Below, in pieces: positions 36,750-46,134 of a stretch of 64,000 nucleotides of DNA (its first letter is position 1; every line of letters starts with the position of its first letter). Source of the DNA: Paraburkholderia phenoliruptrix (lineage in GTDB: Bacteria; Pseudomonadota; Gammaproteobacteria; Burkholderiales; Burkholderiaceae); NCBI RefSeq assembly GCF_902859825.1, contig NZ_CADIKB010000011.1, positions 1 to 64,000 on the forward strand, written 5' to 3'. The translations under genes were made by a program, and so were the position numbers. The notes below the pieces were generated by a model that saw only the letters and a program-made list of their open reading frames with translations, did not search any database and was not told the DNA's origin.

Positions 36750-37766
36750 ATGAAAGCTGTCGGCCTCTATCGCTATCTGCCTGTCGACCACGAAGAAGCG
36801 CTCATCGACGTCGAAATTCCGAAGCCGCAAGCCACCGGTCGCGACCTGCTGGTCAAGGTCGAGGCCATCTCCGTCAATCCGGTCGACACGAAAGTGCGCG
36901 CCCCGAAGGACACGGTCGAGCAGCAGCCGCGCGTGCTCGGTTGGGACGCCGCCGGCACCGTTGTCGCGGTCGGTCCGGAGGTGACGCTTTTCAAGGTCGG
37001 CGATCCTGTGTTTTATGCGGGCAGCATTACGCGGCCGGGCGCCAATAGCGAGTTCCATCTCGTCGACGAGCGGATTGCCGGGCGCAAGCCCGCGGCGCTC
37101 GATTTCGCGCACGCGGCCGCCTTGCCGCTGACCGCGATCACCGCGTGGGAGGCCTTGTTCGACCGCCTTGGCGTGTCGCCGCAGGGCGCGCACGAAGGCC
37201 GCACGGTGCTGATTGTCGGCGGCGCGGGCGGCGTCGGGTCGATCGGCATTCAGCTCGCCAAACAGCTCGCGAAGCTCCAGGTGATCGCCACCGCGTCGCG
37301 CCCCGAGTCGGCGAAATGGGCGACGGAGCTGGGCGCGGATCATATCGTCGATCACTTCGGCGACATGCCGGCGCAATTGAAAAAGCTCGGCATCGAGCAG
37401 GTGGACTATGTGCTGATCTTCAACGACACCGACCGGAATTTCCCGGCAGCCGCCGAGCTCGTCAAGCCGCAGGGCGGTATCTGCACGATCGTCGAGAACA
37501 GTCAGCCGGTGCCGGTCGAATTACTGAAGGCGAAGAGCGCCGCGTTTCACTGGGAGTTCATGTTCACGCGTTCGATGTTCGGCACGCCCGACATGGTCGA
37601 ACAGCACAAGCTGCTGACCGAGGTGGCCCGTCTCGTCGATGCCGGCACTTTGCGCACGACAGTGGGGCAGAACCTCGGCGCGATCAATGCGGCCAACCTG
37701 CGCCGCGCGCATCGTCTGCTCGAAGAAGGACGCGCGATCGGCAAGCTGGTGCTGAGCGGCTTCTGA
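36750..37766 (+). CDS. Zinc-type alcohol dehydrogenase-like / NADPH quinone reductase family protein
   Basis: This 338-residue medium-chain reductase begins MKAVGLYRYLPVDHEEALID. It has VEAISVNPVDTKVR and the NADPH motif LIVGGAGGVGSIGIQLAKQL, but lacks the usual zinc-binding cysteines. Family members reduce quinones or enals. ATG 36750 is preferred over 36741 because AAGGAG at 36734-36739 is then ten bases away rather than one. It is divergent from the LysR gene, which is probably its regulator. The stop codon lies in the first unit of a 13-14-base tandem repeat. Confidence 0.86.
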   Translation: MKAVGLYRYLPVDHEEALIDVEIPKPQATGRDLLVKVEAISVNPVDTKVRAPKDTVEQQPRVLGWDAAGTVVAVGPEVTLFKVGDPVFYAGSITRPGANSEFHLVDERIAGRKPAALDFAHAAALPLTAITAWEALFDRLGVSPQGAHEGRTVLIVGGAGGVGSIGIQLAKQLAKLQVIATASRPESAKWATELGADHIVDHFGDMPAQLKKLGIEQVDYVLIFNDTDRNFPAAAELVKPQGGICTIVENSQPVPVELLKAKSAAFHWEFMFTRSMFGTPDMVEQHKLLTEVARLVDAGTLRTTVGQNLGAINAANLRRAHRLLEEGRAIGKLVLSGF

Positions 37767-37840
37767 TGCACGGCTTCTGATGCACGGCTCCAACGCACGG
37801 CTCCAATGCGCGGCCTTTTATACGCGGCTCCTGATAAAAC
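37758..37840 (+). repeat. Six degenerate 13-15-base tandem repeats
   Basis: Units start at 37758, 37772, 37786, 37799, 37812 and 37826. The first two are identical (GGCTTCTGATGCAC); the following ones diverge (GGCTCCAACGCAC, GGCTCCAATGCGC and so on). The first unit contains the stop codon of the dehydrogenase gene, so the array looks like an expansion of its 3' end. Confidence 0.7.
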
Positions 37841-38034
37841 GCGGCAGCGCAAGCGGGGTAACACCCGATGCCGCGCGAGCGCGCGCCGCAGCGCTTGGCG
37901 GTAGACTGGTGACGCATCATGCTAAAACGGCTGCGTGTCTCGCGTGCGCCGCCGGCTCCCGCGTGCACTACCTGGATCACGCGCGGAGGGCAGCGTTCGA
38001 CAGGCACGCAGCGGCACAACAACGAGGTGACAGT

Positions 38035-38598
38035 ATGAGCTCCAGCTTCAAACTCTCCGCCGTTCCAGTTGTCGCTTCTCTCGCTTGCGCGCTTTCTTGC
38101 GGCATGCTCGCGCCGGCCGCCTACGCGGCCACGCCGATCACGGTGACGTCGCAATCCGCGCTCGACGGTCCGATTCGCTACACGGTCCGCGTCACATCGA
38201 AACAGTTCGGCAATTCGCAGGAAACCCGCACGATCCGCTCGGGGCAGTCGGACGACTTCACGTGGAAAACCGTGCCACCGGGCGGTGCCGTTCCCGCGAG
38301 CGATGCGTGCCCGAACTACGCGTCTTTGCCGCTCGATTCGAATGGCGCAATGATTCGCCAGACGCAGATACGGCTTGCGCCCGTCGTCGGCGAAGATGGG
38401 ACGGCGACCGTGCAGTTGAGCTTTCAGGCGCACAAGCCGGACGGCACGAAGACGGTCACGGCGGGCGGCAAATCGATCAAGTGTCCGAACGATGTCAGCG
38501 TGAGCCAGGTGCTGCGTTTCACCATGCCGGTGAACGGCAGCACCAAAACGCTGACCCTTAGCGACGGCACCACGGTCGCGATCAGCGCCAAACGCTAA
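38035..38598 (+). CDS. Putative secreted protein, possibly DUF6013 family
   Basis: The 187-residue protein has a signal peptide (residues 1-31, ending LAPAAYA|A) and a beta-rich mature part: ITVTSQSALDGPIRYTVRV, RTIRSGQSDDFTWKTVPPGG, TATVQLSFQAHKPDGTKTV and a C-terminal KTLTLSDGTTVAISAK. Two cysteines (in ASDACPNY and KSIKCPNDV) could form one disulfide. I recall similar proteins in Burkholderia annotated as DUF6013, without function. The ATG at 38035 is fixed by the signal peptide and GAGGTGAC upstream. It converges on the FetB-type gene. Confidence 0.72.
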   Translation: MSSSFKLSAVPVVASLACALSCGMLAPAAYAATPITVTSQSALDGPIRYTVRVTSKQFGNSQETRTIRSGQSDDFTWKTVPPGGAVPASDACPNYASLPLDSNGAMIRQTQIRLAPVVGEDGTATVQLSFQAHKPDGTKTVTAGGKSIKCPNDVSVSQVLRFTMPVNGSTKTLTLSDGTTVAISAKR

Positions 38599-38639
38599 AA
38601 CGGCTCCCGCTTTGCACCGCCGATAAAAGCCCGCGCGGT

Positions 38640-39446
38640 TCAGCGCCGCGCGGCACCTCGCTCGAGAAGCCGCGCCGACAAAAAGCGGTGTTCCGCCGAA
38701 AAGAGCCGCCGGTAGGTAAGCAGCACCGCGCCCACGGTTCCGAGTGCCGACGAAGCGGCGATCAGGAACATGATCACGATCTGATAACGCACCGCCTGCA
38801 GCGGCGACTGGCCCGCCAGCACCTGGCCTGTCATCATGCCGGGCAGGCTCACCACGCCGACCACGGCCATCTGGTTGAGCGTCGGCATCATGCCGGCGCG
38901 CACGGCCTGACGCGCGGGCGCCTGCGCGGCTTCCCAGCGGGTCGCGCCGAGCGCGAGCGCCATGTCCACGCGGTCGCGCCGCGCGGTGAGTTCCTCGGTC
39001 ATGCGCTCGATGCCGAGCGAGACGCCCGTAAGCGTATTGCCGAGGATCATGCCGAGAATCGGAATCGCATACTGCGGCTCATACCAAGGGCGAATGCGGA
39101 TCACGACAAAAAGCCCGACCGCGGCCACCAGCCACGAACTGACCCAGATCGACAGCACGCTGTCCGCGCGTTGTCCCGCGTAGGTGCGGCTGCCGCGCTG
39201 CGCGCCCGCGAAGCCCGCAATCAGCGTCATCAGGATCATCAACGGCAGCACGACGAACCAGTGGTCATAGCGGAAGACCCAGCCGAGCACATAGCCGATG
39301 GCGAGCAGCTGCACGACGGTGCGCACGGCGGCCCACGCAAGCTTGCGTTCCAGATCGAGCTTGAGCGCGACCGATACCGCGCCGTTCACGACGATCAGCA
39401 ACGCGGCGATCGCGACGTCCCAGAGACTCAGGTTTTGCAGGGTCAT
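38640..39446 (-). CDS. fetB: FetB-family ABC exporter permease (UPF0014)
   Basis: This 268-residue membrane protein has about seven hydrophobic segments (VAIAALLIVVNGAVSVALKL, TVVQLLAIGYVLGWVF, LPLMILMTLIAGFAG, WLVAAVGLFVVIRI and others). It contains the family motif MMPTLNQMAVVGVVSLPGMM with GQVLAGQSP. E. coli FetAB exports iron and protects against peroxide stress. The start overlaps the stop of the ATPase gene by four bases (ATGA), so the two are coupled. Confidence 0.88.
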   Translation of the reverse strand: MTLQNLSLWDVAIAALLIVVNGAVSVALKLDLERKLAWAAVRTVVQLLAIGYVLGWVFRYDHWFVVLPLMILMTLIAGFAGAQRGSRTYAGQRADSVLSIWVSSWLVAAVGLFVVIRIRPWYEPQYAIPILGMILGNTLTGVSLGIERMTEELTARRDRVDMALALGATRWEAAQAPARQAVRAGMMPTLNQMAVVGVVSLPGMMTGQVLAGQSPLQAVRYQIVIMFLIAASSALGTVGAVLLTYRRLFSAEHRFLSARLLERGAARR

Positions 39447-40153
39447 CGGCTGGATGCTCCGGGGGGGCAGACGACGGCGGGCTCGTCGAGCGTGCCGGCC
39501 CGCATCGTCAGATGGCGCTCGCTCATGCGCGCGGCCTGCGCCGGATCGTGCGACACCCAGATCGAAGCACGCGCGTCGGGCGCCGCATCGAACCAGGCGC
39601 GCACGAGCTCTTCGATCGCGCGTGACGACTCGGGGTCGAGCGAAGCAGTGGGTTCGTCGAGCAGCAGCACTTCCGGGGCGAGTTGCAGCACGCGGATGAG
39701 CGCCGTAATCTGCGCTTCGCCGCCCGACAGCTCGCTTGCGCGCTTGTCGAGGAAGTCGCTGCCGCGGCCCGCCTGCGCGGCGAGACTCGCCGCGTGGCCG
39801 CGCTCGAAGCGCACGTCGCGATAGGCGCGCAGCTCGAACGGATAACGCAGATTGTCTTCGACGGTGCCGTCGATCAGCGCGGGCCGCTGCCGGATATACG
39901 CGACGCTGCGCCGGTAGCGCGGAATCGCCGCGCGGGCGATACGCGCGCCGTGCCACCGGATGCATCCGGCATCGAGCGGATCGAGGAGCGCGAGCGCGCG
40001 CAGGAACACGCTTTTGCCGGAGCCCGACGGACCGGTGATGGCGACGCGGTCGCCCACGTGGAGCGCGAACTGCGTGGGCTGCAATAGCGTCTCGCCGCGC
40101 AGCGCGTCGCGCCGGACGATGCCGTCGGCAAGAACGAGGGGAACGTCGGTCAT
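39443..40153 (-). CDS. fetA: FetA-like ABC exporter ATP-binding protein
   Basis: This 236-residue ATPase shows Walker A GPSGSGKSVFLRALALLDP, the signature ELSGGEAQ, and Walker B VLLLDEPTASLD, with an H-loop in IWVSHDPAQA. It is the partner of the downstream FetB-type permease, and the genes overlap by four bases. The substrate (iron in E. coli) is inferred from the permease family only. Confidence 0.87.
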   Translation of the reverse strand: MTDVPLVLADGIVRRDALRGETLLQPTQFALHVGDRVAITGPSGSGKSVFLRALALLDPLDAGCIRWHGARIARAAIPRYRRSVAYIRQRPALIDGTVEDNLRYPFELRAYRDVRFERGHAASLAAQAGRGSDFLDKRASELSGGEAQITALIRVLQLAPEVLLLDEPTASLDPESSRAIEELVRAWFDAAPDARASIWVSHDPAQAARMSERHLTMRAGTLDEPAVVCPPGASSR

Positions 40154-40331
40154 GGCAAAGAATGGGCGCAGCCCGCGTTGAGCGATGCAGCATGATAAAG
40201 GCAGGGCGCGCGACGTGTGCCGCGGTGCGCAAGTGACGCGCCTTCACGCAGGCGCAGCATTAAGCGTACGCTCATGAGCGGGCACAAAATCTGCTGGACT
40301 GCCCATAACCAGAAAAGCGCGGGAGCGTTGA

Positions 40332-42848
40332 ATGGCAGGGTCGGGCACAATCGGAAGACGGGTCGGCAAAGTCGCCGCATGGATCGTGGCGATCATCGTC
40401 ATTCTCGTGGTTGCGCTCACGGTTTTCATCCTGACGTTCGACTGGAACCGCGCGCGGCCCTATGTCAACGACAAGGTCACGCAGGCTATCGGCAGGCAGT
40501 TCACGATCAACGGCGATCTGAAAGTCGGCTTTCGTCATGCCGTCGGCGAGACGGGCTGGAAAAGCTGGGTGCCTTGGCCGCGCTTCTCGGCGGCGAACAT
40601 CACGATTGCCAACCCGGACTGGGCCAAGCGCCCGCAGTTCGCGACCCTCGACGAAATCGATTTCCAGGTGAAGGTGCTGCCGCTCCTCGCGCACGACATC
40701 GTCATTCCCGCGATCAACCTCGTGAATCCTTCCGTCGATCTCGAACGCATGGCGGATGGCCGCAACACCTGGACCTTTCAGCTGCCCCAATCGAAAAAGC
40801 CGTCGGAGTGGAAGCTGCAGCTGCATGACATTGTGTTCGCGAAAGGCAACATCGCGCTCTCGGACGAACAGAAAAAGGTCGACGCGCAGATCGTGGTCGA
40901 TACGCTCGGCAAGCCGATCCCGATCGGCGAGGCGATGAAGCAGCAGGAAGACGCGTCGCGCAAGGCATCGGCGGAAGCGGTAGGCAAGGAGGGCGCGAAG
41001 AAGTTGAGCGCCCAGGCCGAGGCGCAGGCGGCCTCCGCCGCGTCGGCTGCGTCTGCCGCGGCGGCGTCCGGGGCGTCGGCTACCGACATCCATGCTTCCG
41101 GCACCACGGCGGCCACGGGCGCGTCGGGTGGACTCGTCGCCGGCGGTTCGAAGGGCGCGAGCGCGGCTGAGCGGGCGGGCGCAAGCACTCCAGCGGTGGC
41201 GGCGGCGAGCGGTGCGAGCAGTGCCAGGGATGCCAGCGCGGCGCGCGGCGGCCCGCGCGATATTCCGCCGTATGCGATCGGCTGGACCTTGAAAGGCACG
41301 TACAACAGGACGCCGGTTTCAGGCAGCGGCAAGGTGGGCGGCGTGCTGGCGCTGCAGGACGCGACCCGGCCGTTTCCCGTGCAGGCGGACGTGAAGGCCG
41401 GCGACCTGCACGTGGGCCTCGTCGGCACTATCACCGACCCCGCGCATCTTGCCGCTGTCGATCTGCGCCTGTGGGTGCAAGGCAGCAGCATGGCGAAGCT
41501 CTATTCGCTCACGGGCGTGACCTTGCCCGACACGCCGCCTTATGCCACGGAAGGACGTCTCGTCGGCCAGTTCAAGACAAGCGGCAACGTTTTCAAGTAT
41601 GAAAACTTTACAGGCCGCGTGGGCGGCAGCGACCTCAATGGTTCGCTGACGTACACGGCCCGTCGACCGCGCCCGCTGCTGCAGGGCGAACTCGAGTCGC
41701 GCCTGCTGCAGTTCTCCGATCTTGCGCCGGTGATTGGCGCGGACTCGAACGCGAGCAAGGCAAAGCGCGGCGATGCGGCAAGGCAGCCTGCCGACAAGGC
41801 GTTGCCGGTCGAGGAGTTCCGCACCGACCGCTGGAAGGCGATCGACGCCGACGTGAAGTTCACCGGCCGGCGCATCATCAAGAACGTCAATCTGCCGATC
41901 AGCGACCTGTACACGCACATTGTGATGACCGACGGCGTGCTGTCGCTGGAGCCGCTCAAGTTCGGCGTGGCCGGCGGCACGCTCGCGTCCGACATTCACC
42001 TCGACGGCAGCGGCGCGCCGCTCAAAGCGCGCTTTGCGACCGCCGCGCGGCATCTCAAGCTGAAGCAGCTGTTCCCGAACTTCAAGACCATGCAGAACGC
42101 GCTCGGCGAAATCAACGGCGACGCCTCGCTCACGGCGACAGGCAATTCGCCGGCTGCGCTCGCGGCCACTTCCAACGGCGAGGTGAAGGCGCTCGTGACC
42201 GAGGGCACGGTGAGCCGTTTGCTGATGGAAGCCGCAGGGCTCAACGTCGCGAACGTCGTGTATGAAAAGCTCTTCGGCAATCGCGACGTGAAGATCAACT
42301 GCGCGGCCGCCGACTTCGTCGCGACCAACGGCGTGCTGGAGTCGCGTGTGTTCGCGCTCGATACCGACGACGCCGTAATCGACATCGACGGCACCGTCAA
42401 CCTGCGCGACGAGACGATGGACCTCGGCGTGCATCCGCATACGAAAGGCTTCAGGGTCTTCTCGCTGCGCTCGCCGCTGTATGCGAAGGGCACTTTCAAG
42501 AACCCGCATGTCGGCGTGAACGCCGCCGCGCTCGCCTTGCGAGGCGGCGCGGCAGTCGGCCTCGGTCTTATCAATCCGTTTGCGGCGCTGCTGCCGCTGC
42601 TCGCGCCGAGCAACAACAAGCCGTTGCCGTGCGCGCAACTGCTGTCGCAGGTGCGGCAGGCGCCGAAGGCGCCGCCGCCGGGCATGAAGCAGCCGCCCAA
42701 GTCCGCGATTTCGCTCGAGGGCGCGCCGGTCAACAAGCGTTCGTCGGATGGCGCCGCGGGTGCGTCCGCCGCTTCGGCGCCCGCACCCGCGCAACGCAAG
42801 GCGGCACCGGCGTCGCCCACGAGCGCAGCCGAGTACAAGGGAAGCTGA
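40332..42848 (+). CDS. AsmA-family envelope protein
   Basis: This 838-residue protein has one N-terminal membrane helix (VAAWIVAIIVILVVALTVFIL) and a large periplasmic part. AsmA and its relatives form beta-groove bridges that move phospholipids between inner and outer membranes. The N-terminal domain has RPYVNDKVTQAIGRQFTINGDL and FSAANITIANPDW. About residues 215-320 are an Ala/Ser/Gly-rich insertion. The C-terminal AsmA domain has LGEINGDASLTATGNSPAA and ALDTDDAVIDIDGTVNL. The C-terminus is Pro/Ala-rich. It is divergent from fetA. Confidence 0.88.
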   Translation: MAGSGTIGRRVGKVAAWIVAIIVILVVALTVFILTFDWNRARPYVNDKVTQAIGRQFTINGDLKVGFRHAVGETGWKSWVPWPRFSAANITIANPDWAKRPQFATLDEIDFQVKVLPLLAHDIVIPAINLVNPSVDLERMADGRNTWTFQLPQSKKPSEWKLQLHDIVFAKGNIALSDEQKKVDAQIVVDTLGKPIPIGEAMKQQEDASRKASAEAVGKEGAKKLSAQAEAQAASAASAASAAAASGASATDIHASGTTAATGASGGLVAGGSKGASAAERAGASTPAVAAASGASSARDASAARGGPRDIPPYAIGWTLKGTYNRTPVSGSGKVGGVLALQDATRPFPVQADVKAGDLHVGLVGTITDPAHLAAVDLRLWVQGSSMAKLYSLTGVTLPDTPPYATEGRLVGQFKTSGNVFKYENFTGRVGGSDLNGSLTYTARRPRPLLQGELESRLLQFSDLAPVIGADSNASKAKRGDAARQPADKALPVEEFRTDRWKAIDADVKFTGRRIIKNVNLPISDLYTHIVMTDGVLSLEPLKFGVAGGTLASDIHLDGSGAPLKARFATAARHLKLKQLFPNFKTMQNALGEINGDASLTATGNSPAALAATSNGEVKALVTEGTVSRLLMEAAGLNVANVVYEKLFGNRDVKINCAAADFVATNGVLESRVFALDTDDAVIDIDGTVNLRDETMDLGVHPHTKGFRVFSLRSPLYAKGTFKNPHVGVNAAALALRGGAAVGLGLINPFAALLPLLAPSNNKPLPCAQLLSQVRQAPKAPPPGMKQPPKSAISLEGAPVNKRSSDGAAGASAASAPAPAQRKAAPASPTSAAEYKGS

Positions 42849-43059
42849 GGCGCTTTCCTGTTTCCGCTGACAACTGTTGAGGGGGAATTCGGCGGCGAGC
42901 TTTCTTTCTTCTTTCTGTTGCGGTTCAGCGTGCCTTCGACATTACGCCGATGTCGAAAGCAACTGACTCATTGGCGCGAACGAATCGTGCGAACGAATTT
43001 CGGCACCGAGGCGCCGCCCAATGCGCTCCCATGCGCCGCCGGTGGAAAACGCAAGTCGC

Positions 43060-43506
43060 CTAGCGCAACGAGCGTGGCGTTGCGTCGCCTGCTGCGTCCT
43101 GCCGGCGCACGCCGCGACGCGCACCCACGCGTGTCGCGCCGAACTCGGCCAGGATTTTGCCGCGCGCACGGCTGGCAAATACCAGGAACCCGAAGCCATC
43201 GGCTTCATACCAATAGCCGCCGTTCTCGAGACCGTCGAGCGGTTGTTCCAATGCATTGGTAATGGATTCGATGCACCGCCGCCGCAGTTCCGCCGCAGCC
43301 GGATAGGGCGGATGGGCGCCGCGCACACTGCACAGAAGCACGTCGAGCCCGGGTAGCACATGGGCATACAGGACCGGCTCGTCTTGAGCGCGAGCACGTG
43401 CGATCTTGGTGTCGAGTTGACCGAAGGGCTTGAAATGCCGCAGCACCGCGAGGAACGACTCATCGCCGTCCACCTTCGCGCGTCTACGCTTTTTCGGGAA
43501 GGACAT
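43060..43506 (-). CDS. Hypothetical protein
   Basis: I do not recognise this 148-residue protein. It starts with a very basic MSFPKKRRRAKVDGDESFLA, followed by a plausible globular part (PVLYAHVLPGLDVLLCSVRG, CIESITNALEQPLDGLENGG, YEADGFGFLVFASRARGK). The C-terminus is basic. The reading frame has normal high-GC third-position use and beats the overlapping alternatives on both strands in protein-like composition. The ATG at 43506 is chosen over longer forms that include an AT-rich spacer. Confidence 0.55.
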   Translation of the reverse strand: MSFPKKRRRAKVDGDESFLAVLRHFKPFGQLDTKIARARAQDEPVLYAHVLPGLDVLLCSVRGAHPPYPAAAELRRRCIESITNALEQPLDGLENGGYWYEADGFGFLVFASRARGKILAEFGATRVGARRGVRRQDAAGDATPRSLR

Positions 43507-43885
43507 AAAAATTCGCCTGAAAAAGAATTGCAAGAAACGCAGCGTCCTCATGCGACAACTCCCGGCTTCGCGCGCCGCACGTCGATCTTTTATAGCATAC
43601 GACAAGGCCGGATTCACGATGATTCGACGATCCCGCCGCCTCACCGCCTCCCGCACGAATCATGCCGAACCGCCTCGCCGCGCGCCTGAGCATTCCAGCA
43701 CATCTGACTCCATCATAGACGCACGGGGCGCCGAAAAAACATCTTGTACCAATAAAAAAGTCATTTTCATGTGGGCCGGGACATTCTTGCCTCACGTTGA
43801 AATCTTGCCGATTCACGTCGATAATGGCCCGTCCGGCTGGCGCGTTCCCGCGAGTCGCCGCAGCGTGAACGACCTTCGGGCGAAC
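43507..43885. other. Divergent spacer before the sensor-kinase gene
   Basis: This 379-base region between divergent genes has no convincing coding sequence. It contains AT-rich islands (TCTTTTATAGCATACGAC at 43586-43603, and a run with AATAAAAAAGTCATTTTC near 43750-43767) that could hold promoters for both directions. I find no strong hairpin or repeat in it. Confidence 0.45.
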
Positions 43886-45496
43886 ATGAAATTAGTCACC
43901 AAGGGTCTGTTGCTGATCGCAGTGCCTAGCCTCGTCGAACTGGCGCTTCTCGGCGTTGTCTTCGACACGCAGGAGCAGACAGCGCAGGCCGCGCAATGGG
44001 TTACCACCAGCAAGCAGATTCTTTATCAGTCGTCGGCGCTCGTCGATCCGCTGCTGCGTCAGGCCGCCCGGGTTCGCACCGGCATGGTGACCGGCGACGC
44101 CGCGCTGCTTGACCGCCACACGGTGTGGATCGACGTGAGCGACCGTTTGTCGAAGCTCGACGCACTGGTGGCGGACACGCCGCAGCAAGTGCAGCGTGTG
44201 CAGAACATGAGACGCGCGGTCGACGCCTATCGCGCGCAGACCGTCAGGATTTCGGAGGCGTTGCACGACGGGCAGAACCCGCGGTCGCTCGCCGCGCTGG
44301 AGAGCGGGGCGCTGCCGCAGCCTATCGTCGTGTTTCGCGACGAACTCGCGGCGTTCGGCGAAGAGGCCTCGCGTCTCGATGCCGAGCGCTCGGCGGCGCT
44401 CGCGCGGCGCCGCGAGCGTCAGCAATATGCGTTGATCGCCGCCGTGATCGGCTCCATGCTGATCTGGGCCGGCACCGCAGTCGTGTTCGCGCGCAGCATC
44501 GGCCGGCGTTTCGAGGTGCTGACCGATAACGCGGAGCGCCTGGGCAACGGGCGGCCGCTCGCCGCGCGCCTGTCCGGCACGGACGAAATCGCGGCGCTGG
44601 ACGCCGTGCTGCACGAGACCGGCGCGCGTCTGCGCGAGGCGGAGGCCGAGCAGGCCTCGCTCAAGCAGCGTCTCGAAGCGCGCGCGCAGGAACTCGCCGG
44701 CGTCAATGAGGAACTGCGCCAGGAGACGCAAGACAACGAAATGTTTATCTACAGCGTATCGCATGATCTGCGATCGCCGCTCGTGAACCTGCAGGGTTTC
44801 TCGAAGGAGCTGCAGGTTTCGTGCGACGAGCTGGACCGCATCGTCGTGGAAGCAGGCCTGCCGGCAGCGGAGCATAAACGGATGGCGCATATTCTCGACG
44901 GCGACGTGCGCGAATCCCTGCAATACTTGCGGGGTGCCGTTACGCAAGCGGCCGCCATCATCGAGGCGCTGCTACGCATTTCGCGTGCGGGCCGGCTCGA
45001 ATATCAGTGGCAACGGGTGAGCGTCGCGCGCGTGGTGGTGCGCATCGTCGACAATCTGCAAAGCGCCATTGAGGCGCGCGGCGCGGTGGTTACCGTGCGC
45101 GATTTGCCGCCGGCCTGGGGCGACCCGGCCGCGATAGAACAGATCTTCAGCAACCTGATTGGCAATGCGTTGAATTACCTCGACCCCGCGCGCAGCGGGC
45201 GCATCGAAATCGGCGCGCTCGAACCGGAACCCGTGGAGGCGAGCGGGCCGCGCCCGCTGCGCATGCGCACCTACTACGTGCGCGATAACGGCCTCGGCAT
45301 TCCGGCCGCGTATATGTCGAAGGTGTTCCGCGCGTTTCAACGTCTGCACGTGGATGTGGCGCGCGGCGACGGCGTCGGTCTGGCCGTGGTGCGGCGCACG
45401 GTGGAGCGGCATGGCGGGCGAGTGTGGGTGGAGTCCGCGGAAGGCGCGGGGTCGACCTTTTTCGTGGTGTTGCCGGAACAGCCCGCGCGTCTCTAG
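43886..45496 (+). CDS. Membrane sensor histidine kinase with CHASE3-type input domain
   Basis: This 536-residue inner-membrane kinase has a first membrane helix at residues 5-27 (KGLLLIAVPSLVELALLGVVF), a periplasmic CHASE3-like helical domain (EQTAQAAQWVTTSKQILYQS), and a second helix near 190-210 (YALIAAVIGSMLIWAGTAVVF). HAMP and coiled coil follow, then HisKA with His293 in YSVSHDLRSPLVN, and an ATPase domain (IFSNLIGNALNYL, DNGLGIP, GDGVGLAVV). The ATG at 43886 is placed just before the first helix. A stand-alone receiver and a hybrid kinase follow. Confidence 0.88.
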   Translation: MKLVTKGLLLIAVPSLVELALLGVVFDTQEQTAQAAQWVTTSKQILYQSSALVDPLLRQAARVRTGMVTGDAALLDRHTVWIDVSDRLSKLDALVADTPQQVQRVQNMRRAVDAYRAQTVRISEALHDGQNPRSLAALESGALPQPIVVFRDELAAFGEEASRLDAERSAALARRRERQQYALIAAVIGSMLIWAGTAVVFARSIGRRFEVLTDNAERLGNGRPLAARLSGTDEIAALDAVLHETGARLREAEAEQASLKQRLEARAQELAGVNEELRQETQDNEMFIYSVSHDLRSPLVNLQGFSKELQVSCDELDRIVVEAGLPAAEHKRMAHILDGDVRESLQYLRGAVTQAAAIIEALLRISRAGRLEYQWQRVSVARVVVRIVDNLQSAIEARGAVVTVRDLPPAWGDPAAIEQIFSNLIGNALNYLDPARSGRIEIGALEPEPVEASGPRPLRMRTYYVRDNGLGIPAAYMSKVFRAFQRLHVDVARGDGVGLAVVRRTVERHGGRVWVESAEGAGSTFFVVLPEQPARL

Positions 45497-45597
45497 CTTG
45501 CGCGGGGCGAATGGAAACTTGCACTGCGTGATTCGGGCGGCACGACCTCGGCGCCGCATTGCAGGAACCGGGCGGGAACTGGGAGAACGGAGGGCAT

Positions 45598-46083
45598 ATG
45601 AGTCACGGGGAAACGGTCAGCATCGTACTGATCGAAGACGACGACGGCCATGCCACGCTCGTCGAACGCAATCTGCGCCGTGCCGGCATTTCCAATGGTT
45701 TCGTGCGCTTTCGCGATGGTCAGCAGGCGCTCGATTATTTCTTCGGCGGAGAGGCAGGCGGCGAGAGTGCGCCGGGCGCGCATCCGCAACCGGAAGATCT
45801 GAGGAATTCCGTCGTGCTGCTCGACCTGAAGATGCCGCGCGTGGACGGCTTCGAGGTGTTGCGGCGTCTGAAGGAGTCGCCGCAAACCGCACCCGTGCCC
45901 GTGATCGTGCTGACCACCACGGACGATCCGCGCGAAATTGCCCGCTGCTACGAACTGGGCTGCAATGTCTACATCACGAAGCCCGTCGAGTACGATGCAT
46001 TTATAGAAGCCGTGCGCCGCCTCGGGTTTTTCCTGCAGGTGGTCAAGCTGCCGTCCGGGCATCGGTTCGCGTCGTCGTCATGA
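45598..46083 (+). CDS. Stand-alone CheY-like response regulator
   Basis: This 161-residue protein consists of one receiver domain with the acidic pocket in IVLIEDDDGHATLVERNL, phosphoacceptor Asp76 in VVLLDLKMPRVDGFEVL, Thr in VIVLTTTDDPREI, and Lys in NVYITKPVEYD. There is no output domain. This subtype is commonly coded next to phytochrome-like or CHASE3 kinases. The ATG at 45598 has GGAGGG in front. It lies 101 bases after the kinase and 51 bases before the hybrid kinase. Confidence 0.9.
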   Translation: MSHGETVSIVLIEDDDGHATLVERNLRRAGISNGFVRFRDGQQALDYFFGGEAGGESAPGAHPQPEDLRNSVVLLDLKMPRVDGFEVLRRLKESPQTAPVPVIVLTTTDDPREIARCYELGCNVYITKPVEYDAFIEAVRRLGFFLQVVKLPSGHRFASSS

Positions 46084-46134
46084 CGTGCGTGAATTGGTCA
46101 CATACTCTATAAAACGACTATACGAAGATTGCGC

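Noticed and set aside
38640..40247. An apparent single 535-codon - strand protein joining Arg/Ala-rich sequence to the FetB permease
   Set aside because: The N-terminal half is the wrong frame of fetA; fetB starts at its own ATG overlapping the fetA stop.
40263..40272. AGCGTACGCT palindrome in the fetA-AsmA spacer
   Set aside because: Ten symmetrical bases in GC-rich DNA are easily found by chance, with no other promoter elements around.
42935..42957. Hairpin TTCGACAT/ATGTCGAA between the AsmA-family gene and the hypothetical gene
   Set aside because: An 8-bp stem without a T-run on either strand; too weak to call a terminator.
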